A stretch of DNA of 33,457 nt from an uncultured Nitrospirota bacterium (lineage in GTDB: Bacteria > CG2-30-53-67), in contig CAMYMF010000041.1 of the NCBI GenBank assembly GCA_947259355.1, positions 1 to 33,457 on the forward strand, read 5' to 3'. The translations under genes and the position numbers were made by a program. Below the pieces are notes generated by a model. The model was not told where the DNA came from. It made no database searches and worked only from the letters and a program-made list of their open reading frames with translations. This document shows, in pieces, positions 33,202 to 33,457 of this stretch. Positions within the stretch are counted from its first letter, which is position 1, and the number at the start of each line of letters is the position of its first letter.

Positions 33202-33457
33202 ATGAGCCTTGCGCAGAAACGGGAGCGTGAGCTGCTGCAGAAGATTCGAAACGCGTCACTCCGGGCCGGCGTGGTAGGCCTCGGCTACGTGGGCTTGCCC
33301 CTGGCGGTAGAGTTCGCGGCCGCAGGATATCGGGTCACTGGCATCGACAAAGACGCAGACAAAGTCCGGCAGATCAACGCAGGCAAGTCTTACATCCCCG
33401 ATGTCAAGACCGCTGTAGTCCGGGAGCTGGTGCAGAGCAGCCGCCTGAAGGCCACCG
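33202..33457 (+). CDS. Nucleotide-sugar dehydrogenase, N-terminus (probably UDP-N-acetylglucosamine 6-dehydrogenase)
   Basis: NAD-dependent enzyme that oxidises a UDP-sugar to its uronic acid for the exopolysaccharide. The ATG at 33202 follows AAGGAA and lies two bases after the ATPase stop. Only 85 residues are in the window. They show the Rossmann motif GVVGLGYVGLPLAVEFA (about 23-39) and GIDKDADKVRQINAGKSYIPDV (about 47-68), both typical of the WbpA/Ugd superfamily. The N-terminal helix before the fold and the SYIPDV motif favour the WbpA/TviB-like branch over UDP-glucose dehydrogenase. The substrate is uncertain because the rest is missing. Confidence 0.9.
   Translation, partial: MSLAQKRERELLQKIRNASLRAGVVGLGYVGLPLAVEFAAAGYRVTGIDKDADKVRQINAGKSYIPDVKTAVVRELVQSSRLKAT

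Noticed and set aside
31955-33259. 434-residue open frame on the minus strand
   Set aside because: It is antisense to the ExeA-like ATPase, which has clear Walker motifs; its sequence has no domain.

Overview
This window comes from a Gram-negative, GC-rich bacterial chromosome. Evidence for an outer membrane is a BamD-type lipoprotein, a Wza-type export lipoprotein and periplasmic HtrA. The gene content (many receiver-domain signalling proteins, GGDEF enzymes, an XrtA/PEP-CTERM-type exopolysaccharide cluster, a sigma-54 regulator) fits Desulfobacterota/'deltaproteobacteria' or a neighbouring phylum such as Nitrospirota or NC10. I cannot fix the lineage from sequence alone. No phage, insertion sequence or CRISPR array is visible.

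Layout. 1-1203: the 5' part of uvrA (minus). 1378-4647 (plus): bamD-like lipoprotein with an odd C-terminal tail, siroheme synthase N-terminal-type enzyme, and an HtrA protease. The htrA 3' end overlaps the 3' end of a convergent chemoreceptor gene (4604-6421, minus). 6720-8554: two ABC peptide/nickel-type permeases without ATPases or a binding protein. 8620-8706: tRNA-Leu(GAG) with its own promoter and terminator. 8934-13846: three consecutive cytoplasmic signalling genes (REC-kinase, REC-REC-REC-GGDEF, REC-GAF-kinase). 14451-15269: a DUF3108-type exported protein.

15583-23863 (minus) holds housekeeping biosynthesis. Reading in the direction of transcription, the order is rsmA, dapF, a zinc-ribbon membrane protein, dapA, hisD, a damaged hisC, hisB, then a REC-GAF-GGDEF gene with its own promoter, then hisH. 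The hisC copy has lost an internal segment of about 70 codons and is frameshifted at the join.

24077-33457 (plus): a histidine kinase with a degenerate receiver domain, then a sigma-54-dependent response regulator resembling PrsR of XrtA systems. These are followed by a tightly packed exopolysaccharide operon: Wza-like lipoprotein, Wzz-like chain-length protein, TIGR03013-type sugar transferase, BY-kinase-like ATPase, ExeA-like ATPase, and the start of a UDP-sugar dehydrogenase that runs off the window.

How it fits together: the window is dominated by phosphorelay and c-di-GMP signalling feeding, most plausibly, into exopolysaccharide production. Three of the kinases carry a receiver at the N-terminus and no transmembrane sensor, so they look like intermediate nodes that listen to other proteins. 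The strongest single anomaly is the broken hisC; the most interesting system-level feature is the cluster of receiver-input kinases and diguanylate cyclases.
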